Part shown: one piece after another, positions 8,384 to 21,682 of the stretch
Layout: every line of letters begins with the position of its first letter
Numbering within the stretch: position 1 is the first letter of the stretch
DNA from: Desulfobulbus propionicus
GTDB lineage: Bacteria; Desulfobacterota; Desulfobulbia; Desulfobulbales; Desulfobulbaceae
Assembly: GCA_002748755.1 (NCBI GenBank)
Contig: PDTD01000014.1
Span: 1-64,000, forward strand
DNA: 64,000 bases
Reading direction: 5' to 3'
The notes under the pieces: model-generated
Databases searched by the model: none
What the model saw: only the letters and a program-made list of their open reading frames with translations
Told to the model about the DNA's origin: nothing
Program-made: the position numbers and the translations under genes

Positions 8384-9028
8384 GTGCTCGCGTTGCCGAG
8401 CGAGAATATGGTAGCCGATGGGGTGAGCTGGGTTGTTCAGTGGGGTCTTACCCGGCGCTATCTCGATAACAATACGGCCATTGGTGTTGACCAAATAGAG
8501 TACAAGAAGTGGCAACGGTATCTTACTTTGGTGTATCAGATTGACAGGCACTGCCGTCGACTCTTTTGGATGGGCAAGAAACGTCAAAAAAAGACTCTCC
8601 ACGATTTCTGTGACTTTTGGGTGAGGAGCGCCTTGGATTGGTTTCACATTGTCGCAAAGCTGACCAAGACTCTTGATGAGGTTCGAGGCTCAGAAGTAAA
8701 GAAGCTTAAAGAGGAGGGGAAGCCAGCCTATCTCAAGAATTCGAGATGGCTTTTTCTCAAAAAGAAGAAACGGTTACAAGGCCAGGCGAGAAGGAGTCTG
8801 CGAGATTTACTCACGATGAACCTGCGTACAAGGAAGGCATATTTGTTCAAAGAGGATTTCGACCATTTATGGAGATATACATTTCTTGGCTGGGCAAGCA
8901 TCTTTATTGACCAATGGACACCTGATGTGGTGAAACATGGCCGTTTGCCGGAATTCCAAATAAAGATGAAAGATCGAGGGAGCAGGCTCAAAAAACAATC
9001 TCCTTATACTCTGAATCAAGAAATATAA
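8384..9028 (+). pseudogene. ISL3-family transposase remnant
   Basis: The reading frame matches the DDE domain of ISL3 transposases: TAIGVDQIEYKKWQRYLTLV, YQIDRHCRRLFWMGKKRQ, LDWFHIVAKLTK, and RSLRDLLTMNLRTRKAYL. The N-terminal zinc-finger/HTH region is missing. About 35 residues around the second catalytic Asp are deleted between DFCDFWVR and SALDWFHIV, and the C-terminus with the catalytic Glu is lost. It cannot be active. No terminal inverted repeats were found. Confidence 0.85.
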
Positions 9029-9292
9029 ATAGTTTGATATTTTACTGTTTTTCGAGTATTTTTTACTCATACGTACCTCCGAAATTGAACAACTCTGTTT
9101 ATAACCTGTTCAGGAAAGAGGGGACAAATTGTTGATAACTTGAATACAATATGAATCCACCTTTTATTCAAAACAAATAAACAACTGGATAATCAATAAA
9201 AATATAAAATAAATTAAACAGTTATTATCTTTATTAACATATAAACATACCTAATAATAATAATAAATATTAATATATAAGGATTTATAATT

Positions 9293-10423
9293 ATGGCCTT
9301 TCAGTTTAATATAAACAGAGATGAATTACTCAAGGCGATAAGCGCACAACAAAATATAACGAGTAAAAAAGGAACATTAGCTATCTTATCCAATGTTTTA
9401 TTGGAAATAGGCCATAACCAGGTAACTTTTACAGGGACAGATCTTGAAATCGGCTTAAAACAGACAGTACCGGCTGAGGTTATAAGCGAGGGGGCCTTGA
9501 CACTGCCAGCCAAAAAGCTTTTCGAACTTGCCAGAGAATCTGCTTCAACAGTCATTTCCTTTCAAGAAGAAGAGAACAACTGGGTAGAAATACAAGCAGG
9601 TCCCTCCGTTTATAAACTGGCAGGTATGATCGTAGATGAGTTTCCTCTTTTTCCCGAACTTAACCAAGATAACATGGTTGTCGTTAACAGTGACGCCATG
9701 GCGGACCTTGTGGACAAAACAGTCTTTTCAATTGCTCAGGAAAAAGAAAACATGTATAGCCTCAATGCTGCCATGTTTCTCAAAAGCCGAGAGGATGATA
9801 AACTTTTTTTGCGTATGGTTTCATCGGACGGCCATCGATTATCCATTATGAGTAGAGAAGTCGATGAGAAAATAGATGATCTGTATGTACCTGAAACAAC
9901 TCTTATTCCTAGGAGAGGTGTGCAGGAGATACGAAAATTTTGCGAAAACAGAGACTCTTTTTATTTTGGTATAGAAGAAAAACAGGCTTTTTTCAAAAGC
10001 GACAATGGTCTTCTTGTAATACGTTTAATGGAAGGCGTTTTTCCTGATGTCAATAACATAATTAATGCTATTGGACGAGAAAATATAATACAGATAAACA
10101 GAATACGGTTCTTGGAGAGTCTAAAAAGAATAAATCTTTTTACAGAAGATCTTTTTCATGCGATTAAAATGGAATTGAAAGATGAAAAAATGATTCTTAC
10201 ATCACAAAATTCTGATTATGGTTCGGCAAAAGATGAATTTTCAGTAAAATATGAGGGAAAATTTCTTTCTCTTGGTTTTAATTGTCGATATTTTATAGAT
10301 ACACTTCAGGTTATTGAGGGAGAAACTATTCAAGCTTCAATAAGTTCCAATGATAGTCCCTGTCTGATAACTTCTGATGATGACCCTGGTTTTCTTAGCA
10401 TAATAATGCCTATGAAGCTTTAA
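9293..10423 (+). CDS. dnaN: DNA polymerase III beta sliding clamp
   Basis: The 376-residue protein has the normal length and threefold clamp fold. Diagnostic stretches are FTGTDLEIGLKQTVPAEV, SSDGHRLSIMSREV and the C-terminal end FLSIIMPMKL. It encircles DNA and tethers polymerase III. ATG 9293 follows AAGGA. It is separated from its usual neighbours: no dnaA or recF flanks it. An ISL3 remnant lies upstream and 550 bp of very AT-rich DNA downstream. Codons are visibly more AT-rich than in gyrA or gpsA. Confidence 0.97.
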   Translation: MAFQFNINRDELLKAISAQQNITSKKGTLAILSNVLLEIGHNQVTFTGTDLEIGLKQTVPAEVISEGALTLPAKKLFELARESASTVISFQEEENNWVEIQAGPSVYKLAGMIVDEFPLFPELNQDNMVVVNSDAMADLVDKTVFSIAQEKENMYSLNAAMFLKSREDDKLFLRMVSSDGHRLSIMSREVDEKIDDLYVPETTLIPRRGVQEIRKFCENRDSFYFGIEEKQAFFKSDNGLLVIRLMEGVFPDVNNIINAIGRENIIQINRIRFLESLKRINLFTEDLFHAIKMELKDEKMILTSQNSDYGSAKDEFSVKYEGKFLSLGFNCRYFIDTLQVIEGETIQASISSNDSPCLITSDDDPGFLSIIMPMKL

Positions 10424-13385
<2,962 letters not shown>

Positions 13386-13610
13386 AAGGCATTATACTGG
13401 TTGCCAACTTTACCCCTTTTCGGACGGTAAGGATTGACCCAATAGAGGCACTATGGACGCCAACAGCGGGTGCCTGAATTTGGCCAAACTGAAAAAGATT
13501 GCAAGGCAAGCAAAATTTTCAAAAAGATATTTTGGTAATCTCGTTAAAAAATTTGAGTAACCATACCAAGAGATAGAAAAAAAGGCTCGTTTTAGACTCA
13601 GGAAATACGA

Positions 13611-16091
13611 ATGATAGATAGTTCAGATAGACAGGAAATGGAAAATCCGGTGATAGCCATTGAAAAAGAGTTACGTACATCCTATCTGGATTACGCCATG
13701 TCGGTCATCATCGGCAGGGCTCTTCCTGATGTACGTGACGGTCTGAAGCCGGTACACAGGCGCACGTTATATGCCATGCGTGAGCTGGGAAATACCTATA
13801 ATCGGCCGTATATCAAATCAGCACGTATAGTCGGTGATGTTATAGGTAAATATCATCCCCATGGTGATTCAGCAGCTTATGACACCCTTGTTCGCATGGC
13901 ACAGGATTTTTCCATGCGCTATCCCTTGGTGGACGGACAGGGTAATTTCGGCTCCATGGATGGTGATAGTGCTGCAGCCATGCGGTACACGGAAGCACGT
14001 ATGACCAGACTGGATCAGGAACTGGTGGCCGATCTGGATAAGGACACCGTTGATTTTGTACCTAACTACGATAACTCTTTGCAGGAACCTTCTGTTCTAC
14101 CTTCGAAAATACCCAATATCCTCATCAACGGCTCTGAAGGAATAGCTGTGGGTATGGCAACCAAGATTCCGCCCCATAATCTTTCAGAGGTTATTGAAGG
14201 CCTGATAGCTTTCATTGACAATCCGAATATAAGTATTCATGAACTCATGGAGTATATAAGCGGTCCAGATTTTCCCACTGGTGGATTCATCTGTGGCCGG
14301 GCAGGAATACGGGAGGCCTATGAGACTGGCAAGGGTGTTATTATAATGCGCTCCAAGACCCATGTTGAGCAAAGGAAAAAGAATGGGGAGTCCATTATCA
14401 TCACCGAAATTCCCTACCAACAGAACAAGGCGGCTCTGGTAGAAAAAATTGCCCTGTTGATAAAAGAAAAGCGCATGAACTCCATATCTGAAATTCGCGA
14501 TGAGTCAGACCGGCATGGTGTACGGATTGTTCTTGACTTGAAAAAAGATGAAATTGCGGATGTGGTGATAAACCAGCTTTTTAAGATGACACCTTTACAA
14601 AAAAGTTTTGGCATAATTTTTTTGTGTATTGTTAATAACCGACCTGAAATACTTAATATAAAGGAGATATTACAATATTTTATAAACCATCGCCGTACAG
14701 TGGTATACCGTCGTACTGCCTATGAGCTGCGGAAAGCGGAAGAAAAGGCGCATATCCTGGAAGGATTAAAGATTGCCATTGCTCATCTTGACGAGGTCGT
14801 CGAGTTGATAAAGGCAGCGGCCAATCCGGCTGCAGCCAGAGAGGAGTTGATCAAACGTTTTGATCTTTCTGAAATCCAGGCTCAGACTATTTTAGAAATG
14901 CGTCTTCAACGTTTGACCGGACTGGAGCGGGAAAAAATCATTGAGGAATACAACGAGGTTCGGGAAAAAATAGCCTGGTTACAAAAAGTACTGGGTGACG
15001 AAACCCTGGTCATGCAGATCATTCGTGAAGAATTAGAAAAGATAAAGGACGACTATGGCGATGTCCGGAGAACGGAAATTATCGATGCCCCGGATGAAAT
15101 ATTACCGGAAGATATGATAGTACCGGAGACCATGGTCGTAACGGTAAGTCACAGCGGGTATATAAAAAGAAATCCACTTTCCTTGTATAGGGCGCAGAAT
15201 CGAGGCGGTAAGGGAATAAAAGCGATGACGACCCTGGAGGATGATTTTGTTACGAATCTCTACACGGCATCGAGTCTGGATACCTTTCTCTTTTTTACCA
15301 ATACCGGTAGGGTATTCTGGCGTAAGGTCTATGAATTGCCCCTAGCTGGCCGCACTGCAAGGGGGAAGGCCATAGTCAATCTTCTGGAACTCGGAATGGA
15401 TGAAAAAGTGGCTGCCATTCTGCCGGTGGCTGATCTGGCCAATGCTGACGACAGTCAGAGCGTTCTGACAGTGACTAAGCGCGGCAGAGTGAAAAAAACA
15501 AGTATTTCAGAGTATAAACGTCCACTGCGAAGGGGAAAGTTTGGTCTAACCATCAAAGATGATGATGAGATCATTACCGCTGCCATAACCTCTGGAGAAG
15601 ATGAGATTTTTATAGTTACCAAAAATGGTATGTCCATCCGTTTCCATGAATCAAGTGTGCGTTCCATGGGGCGTTTGGCTGCCGGGGTCAAAGGAATACA
15701 TTTGACAAGGGAAGATGAAGTTGTTGGTGTAGCTATTATCCAAAGCGATGACTCTATCCTCACTGTAACTGAGAACGGATACGGCAAACGTACAGCAGTA
15801 GCAGAGTATAAACTGCAAAACAGAGGAGGAAAAGGTGTCTTTGCCATTAAGACCAGTGAACGTAATGGCAAGGTCGTTGGAGCACGCACCGTCGACGATA
15901 CAGACCAAGTTATGCTGATAGCCAACTCGGGGAAAATCATTCGCATGCCCATAGATAGTGTTCGTATCATTGGGAGGAATACCCAGGGGGTTCGTCTCAT
16001 CAACCTGGAAGAAAATGAACAGGTGGTGGGCCTATCCATGTTGGCCAAAGAAGATGCGATCGAGGTAGAGGAAGCTCCAGAATCGAAATAG
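13611..16091 (+). CDS. gyrA: DNA gyrase subunit A
   Basis: The 826-residue breakage-reunion subunit has the winged-helix quinolone region ([20 protein letters not shown]), the catalytic Tyr in [10 protein letters not shown] and a C-terminal beta-pinwheel with GyrA-box [11 protein letters not shown]. The QRGGKG-type box supports gyrase rather than topoisomerase IV. Start ATG 13611 follows AGGAAA. It lies downstream of gyrB and 12 bases before gpsA, so gyrA-gpsA are probably cotranscribed. Confidence 0.97.
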   Translation: MIDSSDRQEMENPVIAIEKELRTSYLDYAMSVIIGRALPDVRDGLKPVHRRTLYAMRELGNTYNRPYIKSARIVGDVIGKYHPHGDSAAYDTLVRMAQDFSMRYPLVDGQGNFGSMDGDSAAAMRYTEARMTRLDQELVADLDKDTVDFVPNYDNSLQEPSVLPSKIPNILINGSEGIAVGMATKIPPHNLSEVIEGLIAFIDNPNISIHELMEYISGPDFPTGGFICGRAGIREAYETGKGVIIMRSKTHVEQRKKNGESIIITEIPYQQNKAALVEKIALLIKEKRMNSISEIRDESDRHGVRIVLDLKKDEIADVVINQLFKMTPLQKSFGIIFLCIVNNRPEILNIKEILQYFINHRRTVVYRRTAYELRKAEEKAHILEGLKIAIAHLDEVVELIKAAANPAAAREELIKRFDLSEIQAQTILEMRLQRLTGLEREKIIEEYNEVREKIAWLQKVLGDETLVMQIIREELEKIKDDYGDVRRTEIIDAPDEILPEDMIVPETMVVTVSHSGYIKRNPLSLYRAQNRGGKGIKAMTTLEDDFVTNLYTASSLDTFLFFTNTGRVFWRKVYELPLAGRTARGKAIVNLLELGMDEKVAAILPVADLANADDSQSVLTVTKRGRVKKTSISEYKRPLRRGKFGLTIKDDDEIITAAITSGEDEIFIVTKNGMSIRFHESSVRSMGRLAAGVKGIHLTREDEVVGVAIIQSDDSILTVTENGYGKRTAVAEYKLQNRGGKGVFAIKTSERNGKVVGARTVDDTDQVMLIANSGKIIRMPIDSVRIIGRNTQGVRLINLEENEQVVGLSMLAKEDAIEVEEAPESK

Positions 16092-16103
16092 GGAAACATA
16101 TCC

Positions 16104-17114
16104 GTGAAAATTGATAAAACGGCTGTTATAGGTGCAGGCAGTTGGGGAACAGCCTTGGCAATACACCTGGCAAAAAAAGGTGAACAAACCTGTCTATGGG
16201 GACATAGACAGGAGCATATGAAAAAGCTGCAGCAGGAAAGAGCGAACAACCGCTACCTTCCAGGTGTACAATTCCCGGCAAAGCTGCACATAGAAGCGGA
16301 CCTGACCAATGCCGTTCAAAAAGCGGATTGTATAGTCATGGCTGTACCTTCCCATGGTTTTAGAAGAGTTTTCAGAGAAATTCTACCCCTGGCTGATGAT
16401 GGCACAATCTTCGTTTCAGCAACCAAGGGTATCGAGTTGGAAACACTCATGTCCATGACCAGGATCATGGAAGATGAAACTCCCCTACAAAGAAAGATGT
16501 ATTTTGGGGTTCTCAGCGGCCCGTCTTTTGCGGAAGAGGTTATCCAAGGTGAGCCTACTGCCGTTACCATCGCCTTTGCCGAAGAGGCTGCAGGGAAGGT
16601 GGTTCAGGAGCTTTTCTCCACGGATAAATTCCGTGCCTATACCTCAACGGATGTTATCGGGGTAGAAATATGTGGGGCATTGAAAAATATTATTGCCATA
16701 GGAGCCGGTATTTGTGAAGGGCTTGAATATGGATTGAATGCTCGGGCTGCCCTGATAACCAGGGGTTTGGCGGAAATAACCCGTCTTGGAGTTGCTTTAG
16801 GGGGTAATAGGCATACCTTTGCTGGCTTGAGCGGCCTGGGAGACTTACTTTTGACCTGTACAGGAAACCTAAGCCGGAACAGGACCGTTGGTTTAAAACT
16901 AGGTGCGGGAAAAACACTGGAGCAGAGCCTGCAGGAAATGACCATGGTTGCAGAAGGTGTTAGGACAACCAAGTCATGTTACAACTTGGCAAGGTCAAAA
17001 AACATAGAGATGCCTCTATTGGAGCAGGTCTACCAGATACTCTACGAGGGCAAGGAATGCCAAAGTGCAGTGCATGATCTGTTTAGCAGGGGCTTGAAGA
17101 GCGAAACCTGTTAG
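16104..17114 (+). CDS. gpsA: NAD(P)-dependent glycerol-3-phosphate dehydrogenase
   Basis: The 336-residue cytoplasmic enzyme makes sn-glycerol-3-phosphate for phospholipids. The N-terminal Rossmann motif is GAGSWGTALAIHLA. Substrate and catalytic segments include LSGPSFAEEV, CGALKNIIAIGAG and AGLSGLGDLLLTCTG. GTG 16104 follows a weak TAGGGA. The TAG stop (17112-17114) runs into the left end of a MITE-like element (TAGCCCG). Confidence 0.96.
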   Translation: MKIDKTAVIGAGSWGTALAIHLAKKGEQTCLWGHRQEHMKKLQQERANNRYLPGVQFPAKLHIEADLTNAVQKADCIVMAVPSHGFRRVFREILPLADDGTIFVSATKGIELETLMSMTRIMEDETPLQRKMYFGVLSGPSFAEEVIQGEPTAVTIAFAEEAAGKVVQELFSTDKFRAYTSTDVIGVEICGALKNIIAIGAGICEGLEYGLNARAALITRGLAEITRLGVALGGNRHTFAGLSGLGDLLLTCTGNLSRNRTVGLKLGAGKTLEQSLQEMTMVAEGVRTTKSCYNLARSKNIEMPLLEQVYQILYEGKECQSAVHDLFSRGLKSETC

Positions 17115-17196
17115 CCCGTCTTTCTCATGAACATCTGGTCTTGTTTAAGAAAAAAGATGGAAGTGCGGTTTGTGGGCAAGTTTACATTTCGATAAT
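17113..17196 (+). repeat. MITE-like intergenic repeat, 5' half copy
   Basis: It starts AGCCCGTCTTTCTCATGA, the left terminal repeat, directly on the gpsA stop codon. It continues through GTTTACATTTCGATAATG, then joins istB sequence at about 17197, so the copy was broken by the IS21 event or by a deletion. Confidence 0.7.
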
Positions 17197-17560
17197 GCCG
17201 CTGCTCCTGATGTAGGGCTGCAAGGCCATGGTCATCAAGAATCAAGAGATCTGTTTTTGCCTAAGCAGTCAACAGCTCGAGGTAACGGCCAGCACCTTTG
17301 GCCAGAGCCAGGTCTTCAAAAAGTTTGTTCATTCGGAAAGTAGAGGCCACTGTGGCCTTCCCTGCAGGCCTTCCAAGCAAAGGCACAGGCACGACAAGAC
17401 CTGCCCACTTCGCTGGGAGCAGTGATGATCAGATTGGTGTTCTTCCTGGTTTCCCTCACAGCCTGTTCCCGGTGGAGTATCAGTCCCAAGCGTTGTTCAA
17501 AGCTGAGGCTGTCGGTAATGTCCATCTCCAAATGAGCCATGTCGTGTGTCAAAAAAAATT
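17197..17560 (-). pseudogene. IS21-family helper ATPase (istB) remnant
   Basis: The minus strand gives MDITDSLSFEQRLGLILHRE, then NTNLIITAPSEVGRSCRACA and WKACREGHSGLYF. After a frameshift it continues KLFEDLALAKGAGRYLELLT, a stop, and AKTDLLILDDHGLAALHQEQ. These are consecutive IstB blocks: N-terminal helix, degraded Walker A (GPTGVGKS expected, APSEVGRS seen) and Walker B. A deletion, a frameshift and a stop prove decay. No istA is present. Confidence 0.8.
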
Positions 17561-17582
17561 TCATCCTTGAGATGTAGATTTA

Positions 17583-18605
17583 TCAAACAATAACTCTTAT
17601 AATTTTTATTTTCTTTATTATCAATATAATTATTGCAGAAAAACAAAAAGAAATTACTGCTGTAAGTGGAATAGACCACCAAACATTTCCCATGTTTACG
17701 TTTATTGAAAAGTAAACATATAACCTATCCATTACCAATATATGAATACAATATATCCCTAGTGTTAATTGAGATAAATACCTAATAATTTTAGCGAAAA
17801 GATTATTGATAATATAACCCGCTTTGTAACAGATATTATAAAAAAACAAAGAGGACATTATAACAAATATTGATGTGTAAACATAAAAAATTTCTGTAGG
17901 ACTTCCATTTTTTTTCGAAAAAATATACGTGAAAAACATAATACAGAATACAGATATCATGTATCCTAATATATTAATAATATTATATTTTGTCACATTT
18001 CTTCTGTATTCGTATAAAAATGCTCCTGAAAAAAAATATCCGATATAATCAGAAAAATATTTTAAATTATATACTGAAACAATATTGGCTTTGATATCAA
18101 ACAGGTGTGATAAAGAAGGTAGAGAAGAAACAAAAAACCAAATAAATAAAAATATAACTTTTTCTTTTATACTTGAATTAATATATATTTTTCTTAAAAA
18201 TGGAGTAAAAAGATAAAGTCCAAAAATACTGTATAAATACCATAAATGAAAAAATACAGGTCCTTTTAATAGAGTCTTTATCCACCCCCAAAGATTCCCA
18301 TAAGAAACACCATGGTAGTAGTTCCATAACATATAAATTATGGACCATGCAATAATTGGTGGAAGTAACCTTTGGACACGTTTTTTATAAAAGAGAAAAA
18401 TATTTTCTTCTTTTGTTAATAGAAGAGCACCAGAGATCATAAAAAATATAGGCACGCTACATCTACTAAGTGAATCATAAAAATTACTAGCCCACCAATA
18501 TTCATCAAATATGTAAAATTTATAACCTGATGTATGTAGTAGAACAACTAAAAAACAGGCTACTACTCGTAACAAATCAAAATTGACAACTGATTGCTTG
18601 TTCAT
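17583..18605 (-). CDS. Acyltransferase 3 family membrane protein
   Basis: This 340-residue multi-pass protein has the acyltransferase-3 signature at its start (FDLLRVVACFLVVLLHT, with the catalytic-type His) and SRCSVPIFFMISGALL. About ten hydrophobic helices follow. The family O-acetylates or succinylates surface polysaccharides and lipids. ATG 18605 follows AGGAAA. The gene is strikingly AT-rich compared with gpsA and tyrS and adjoins an istB remnant, which suggests recent horizontal acquisition. The substrate is unknown. Confidence 0.85.
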   Translation of the reverse strand: MNKQSVVNFDLLRVVACFLVVLLHTSGYKFYIFDEYWWASNFYDSLSRCSVPIFFMISGALLLTKEENIFLFYKKRVQRLLPPIIAWSIIYMLWNYYHGVSYGNLWGWIKTLLKGPVFFHLWYLYSIFGLYLFTPFLRKIYINSSIKEKVIFLFIWFFVSSLPSLSHLFDIKANIVSVYNLKYFSDYIGYFFSGAFLYEYRRNVTKYNIINILGYMISVFCIMFFTYIFSKKNGSPTEIFYVYTSIFVIMSSLFFYNICYKAGYIINNLFAKIIRYLSQLTLGIYCIHILVMDRLYVYFSINVNMGNVWWSIPLTAVISFCFSAIIILIIKKIKIIRVIV

Positions 18606-18869
18606 TTTTTTCCTATCGGTCTGGTCAAGAAAGAGAGCTTTTCTTCCCCTTCCTTTTTGTTTCCACCTTACACACGGAGAAAATAAATCAGCACAGAGAC
18701 ACGCTGTGAGTAGGTATCAGCGATGTTATAGAGTATCTCTACCCCAGCAAGATCCTCAGGTAGAGGGGAGCGATCACCTTCTTGCCAGGCGGGAGGTGGA
18801 ACATATATTTAGCGAGCTTGTTCTTCTTTAACAAGCGGCTTGGGTATGGCAAACAAAAGGAGAAGTTCG
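18606..18869. other. Intergenic, no recognisable gene
   Basis: I see no gene with support here. One minus-strand stretch (18735-18830) reads KYMFHLPPGKKVIAPLYLRI before a stop and may be a decayed coding fragment, but I cannot assign it. Confidence 0.4.
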
Positions 18870-19087
18870 AGCCCGGCTTTCCCATGACCCTTTTGTCTTA
18901 CTTGAAATAAAAGAGCCAAAAACAAATATCTGTGCTGTCCGTGGGCAGGTTCACATTTCAACAAGATGTGCACCCTGGGTCTGTCCAGGTGGTACCATCT
19001 GTGCCCGTTCAATGTATATACCCAAGGGGAACAAGTAATGAAAACTGCCAAAATTGGCACCACTTGGCCTGATGAGAAAACCGGGCA
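18870..19087 (+). repeat. MITE-like intergenic repeat, full copy with both ends
   Basis: Left end AGCCCGGCTTTCCCATGA and right end GATGAGAAAACCGGGCA form an imperfect terminal inverted repeat. Inside are GTGCTGTCCGTGGGCAGG (identical to the copy at 32356), CACATTTCAACAAGATGTGC and ATATACCCAAGG. The remaining sequence up to tyrS (19088-19354) contains nothing I recognise. Confidence 0.8.
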
Positions 19088-19354
19088 GGCCGCCGTTTCT
19101 CATCTGTTCCAGGAAGACTCTTCTTGATTTTACCAACCTTGAACTGCCCCTGCAGCGATTGTATACAGCGATTGTATGTGTCCCCACTGCTGGCCGGTTG
19201 CGGTAACCTAAGAAGGCCTGAAGAGTTTCCTTTTGGTATAAGGTTGTTATGCCCTGTTTTCAAAGGGTTGAAAGTTGAAAAACATCCCGAAAACGATCGC
19301 TGGGTACTAAAAGTCATAAAAAACGCGACCTACTCTTTATCACCACCAGCCTAA

Positions 19355-20647
19355 CTATAGAGCCTCGATAATAAAGTATTGTTTTTTACCTTTCTGTACG
19401 AGCAGGTATGCGTCCTTTATCAGATCTAATGAGGTTACCGAATACTCCAGGGCGGTAACTTTAGCCTTGTTCAGGCTGAGGCCGTTACCTTTTATCGTAC
19501 GGCGCACTTCACTTTTGTTCGGGAAAATTGCGGTTTCCGTGGCGAGCAACTCCACGATGGGCACCCCCTCATCAAGTTTGGCGCGGTCTATTTCAAAGGT
19601 TGGTACCCCTTCAAAGACGGAAAGAAAGGTTTCCTTGTTTAGTTTAACCAGGCTTTCCTTGGTGGCCTTTCCAAAAAGAATTTGTGAAGCTTCGACTACC
19701 TGATCATAGGCTGCTTGACCGTGCACCATACAGGTAACCTCTTGGGCCAATCGCTTCTGTAATGGCCGCTGGTGTGGGGCTGCCTCTTGTTCCTTTACCA
19801 GCTCGGCTATCTCATCCTTACCAAGGAGAGTAAAAATTTTGATATATTTTTCAGCATCGGCATCGGAAATATTGAGCCAGAACTGGTAGAAGGCGTAGGG
19901 AGTGGTGCGGTTAGCATCCAACCAGACATTACCACTCTCTGTTTTTCCAAATTTACCGCCATCAGCCTTGGTTATAAGAGGGCAGGTCAGGGCAAAAGCT
20001 TCACCGCCTTCTTTCCGACGGATAAGCTCGGTTCCGGTTGTGATGTTGCCCCATTGATCGGATCCACCCATCTGTAATTTACAGTTTTTTTCACGATAGA
20101 GATGGAGAAAATCTGTCCCTTGAACAAGCTGATAGGAAAATTCCGTGAAGGATAACCCCATTTTTGCTTCTTCGTTGAGACGTTTTTTAACGCTTTCCTT
20201 GGCCATCATGTAGTTTACTGTGATATGCTTACCAATCTCACGGATAAACGCAAGGAAACTGAATTCCTTCATCCAGTCGTAATTATTGACCAGCTCTGCA
20301 GCGTTGGCGGCATCGGATTCAAAGTCAAGAAATCTGGCCAGCTGTTTTTTGATACACTCTTCGTTATGGCGAAGGGTTGTCTCGTTGAGTAAATTTCGTT
20401 CTTCGGATTTTCCCGATGGGTCACCGATCATTCCGGTTGCCCCTCCAACCAATGCTAAGGGTTTATGGCCTGCGAGCTGAAAATGTTTGAGCATCATCAC
20501 GCTCACCAGGTGACCGATATGAAGAGAATCGGCCGTAGGATCAATGCCAACGTATGCCGATGTCATTTCTTTTTGGAGTTGCTCTTCTGTTCCGGGCGTG
20601 ATGTCATGAATCATGCCTCGCCATCGTAATTCATCAACAAAGTTCAT
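19355..20647 (-). CDS. tyrS: Tyrosyl-tRNA synthetase
   Basis: This 430-residue class I synthetase charges tRNA-Tyr. The HIGH motif is in [12 protein letters not shown] and the KMSKS equivalent is [19 protein letters not shown] binds the substrate. The C-terminal 65 residues ([19 protein letters not shown]) form an S4-type RNA-binding domain. Length matches bacterial TyrRS of the E. coli type. It is flanked by repeat-rich DNA on both sides and appears monocistronic. Confidence 0.97.
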   Translation of the reverse strand: MNFVDELRWRGMIHDITPGTEEQLQKEMTSAYVGIDPTADSLHIGHLVSVMMLKHFQLAGHKPLALVGGATGMIGDPSGKSEERNLLNETTLRHNEECIKKQLARFLDFESDAANAAELVNNYDWMKEFSFLAFIREIGKHITVNYMMAKESVKKRLNEEAKMGLSFTEFSYQLVQGTDFLHLYREKNCKLQMGGSDQWGNITTGTELIRRKEGGEAFALTCPLITKADGGKFGKTESGNVWLDANRTTPYAFYQFWLNISDADAEKYIKIFTLLGKDEIAELVKEQEAAPHQRPLQKRLAQEVTCMVHGQAAYDQVVEASQILFGKATKESLVKLNKETFLSVFEGVPTFEIDRAKLDEGVPIVELLATETAIFPNKSEVRRTIKGNGLSLNKAKVTALEYSVTSLDLIKDAYLLVQKGKKQYFIIEAL

Positions 20648-20805
20648 GGTTTTGTACTTGTAAATATGGTTGAGGGTAACTGGAAAATAGTCCTAATGTA
20701 CACGTTTATATATTTGAGGCGACAATAAAATGCTTTTTCGGGTAGTCAATTTATTTCCAAGAACCTACATCTAGGGCGTAAAATGTTGATTTTTAGTGAC
20801 TATCT

Positions 20806-21005
20806 AGCCCGGATATCTCATGAGCATTTTGTTTTGTTTGAGAAAAATAAGATAAAAAGAGGTGTATGACCTGTTCGGAAAGACGGCTCACATTTCAACC
20901 TAATGTTCAGCAAAGGGTGATCTAGGGGTTACCGTTTTTGGCAGTTTTTTTGGCAACACATATATCCAAGTAGAACGAGTGATCCAAAAAATCCAGACCT
21001 GTTAA
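20806..21005 (+). repeat. MITE-like intergenic repeat, 3'-truncated copy
   Basis: It starts AGCCCGGATATCTCATGAGC, the best left end in the window, followed by TTTTGTTTTGTTTGAGAAAA. Family core elements continue (CTCACATTTCAACCTAATG, GGCAACACATATATCCAAG) and homology fades near 21005. The rest of 20648-21069 is unremarkable. Confidence 0.75.
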
Positions 21006-21069
21006 AGCATCCCAATTGGCAGTGTTTACTGAAAAAAAGGAAAAAAAGAAACTGCCAAGGAGATAATCA

Positions 21070-21291
21070 TTGCTTGTGATACTGATCCTCTTCCAGAGGA
21101 TGCTGATTGGTTATGAAGAGGCGCAAGGGGCTATAGATAGACGGAAAAATTGTGAACGGGCTTTCAATTTTATGAAAAATCGGCAAGGCTTGGAGCTGGT
21201 GAGGGTCCGGTTTCAGCATGCCCTGATGGGGCGTGTGAGGTTTACCATGATCGCTAGCCTGCTCGTTGAAATAACTGGATGTGCCGTTTAA
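21070..21291 (+). pseudogene. Transposase C-terminal fragment (IS1634/IS4-like)
   Basis: The translated segment YEEAQGAIDRRKNCERAFNF continues MKNRQGLELVRVRFQHALMG and VRFTMIASLLVEI. This resembles the Y(x)R...ExxF..LKN..(x)RVR.....GR...FIAxL pattern around the catalytic Glu of DDE transposases. Only about 70 residues survive and the remaining domains are absent. The family call is tentative. Confidence 0.5.
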
Positions 21292-21395
21292 AATGATAAA
21301 GAACGACCTCAACAACTTGAACAGCTGTAACCAATCACGGGGTCTGTATTTCTGCGTTTCTCTCTACTTCTGAGGTGTAACTGGTTACGGGTGTT

Positions 21396-21650
21396 TCAGA
21401 AGTGTTCTTTTTTTTTTGGAGGCAGAGAGGTTTCGCCCTTTTCCCCCGGTTTCAAAAGCATGACTCGGCAGGCTCGGTCTTTCAGATTACCGTTTACCTG
21501 ATACCAGTCCCACTGGGTACAAAGGACCCTGGATAGAGCTGTACGTCCCTGATCCCAATACATGGTGGCCCGTGTCAAGAGCTTCCTGGTCGATGATACG
21601 ACCCCGTATTTGATAAATTTGAGTTTCTCTTCTTTGGCAAATACCTTGGC
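21396..21650 (-). pseudogene. DUF4338 (DruA-like) protein fragment
   Basis: Two overlapping minus-strand frames together read IYQIRGRIIDQEALDT, then ALSRVLCTQWDWYQVNGNLK and DRACRVMLLKPGEKGETSLP. This is the N-terminal pattern of DUF4338 proteins (R.LS..LC..W.W...NG.LKD..CR.LLLKL...G.I.LPP). They include DruA of the Druantia defence system and stand-alone mobile relatives. A frameshift near 21580 and the missing remainder mark it as a decayed fragment. Confidence 0.55.
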
Positions 21651-21682
21651 AGGCCGTTAATATGACTGCGAAAGCCATTGCA

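Noticed and set aside
15455-16249. 264-codon minus-strand ORF opposite gyrA and gpsA
   Set aside because: Shadow frame of conserved genes with Ser/Arg-rich translation and no domain.
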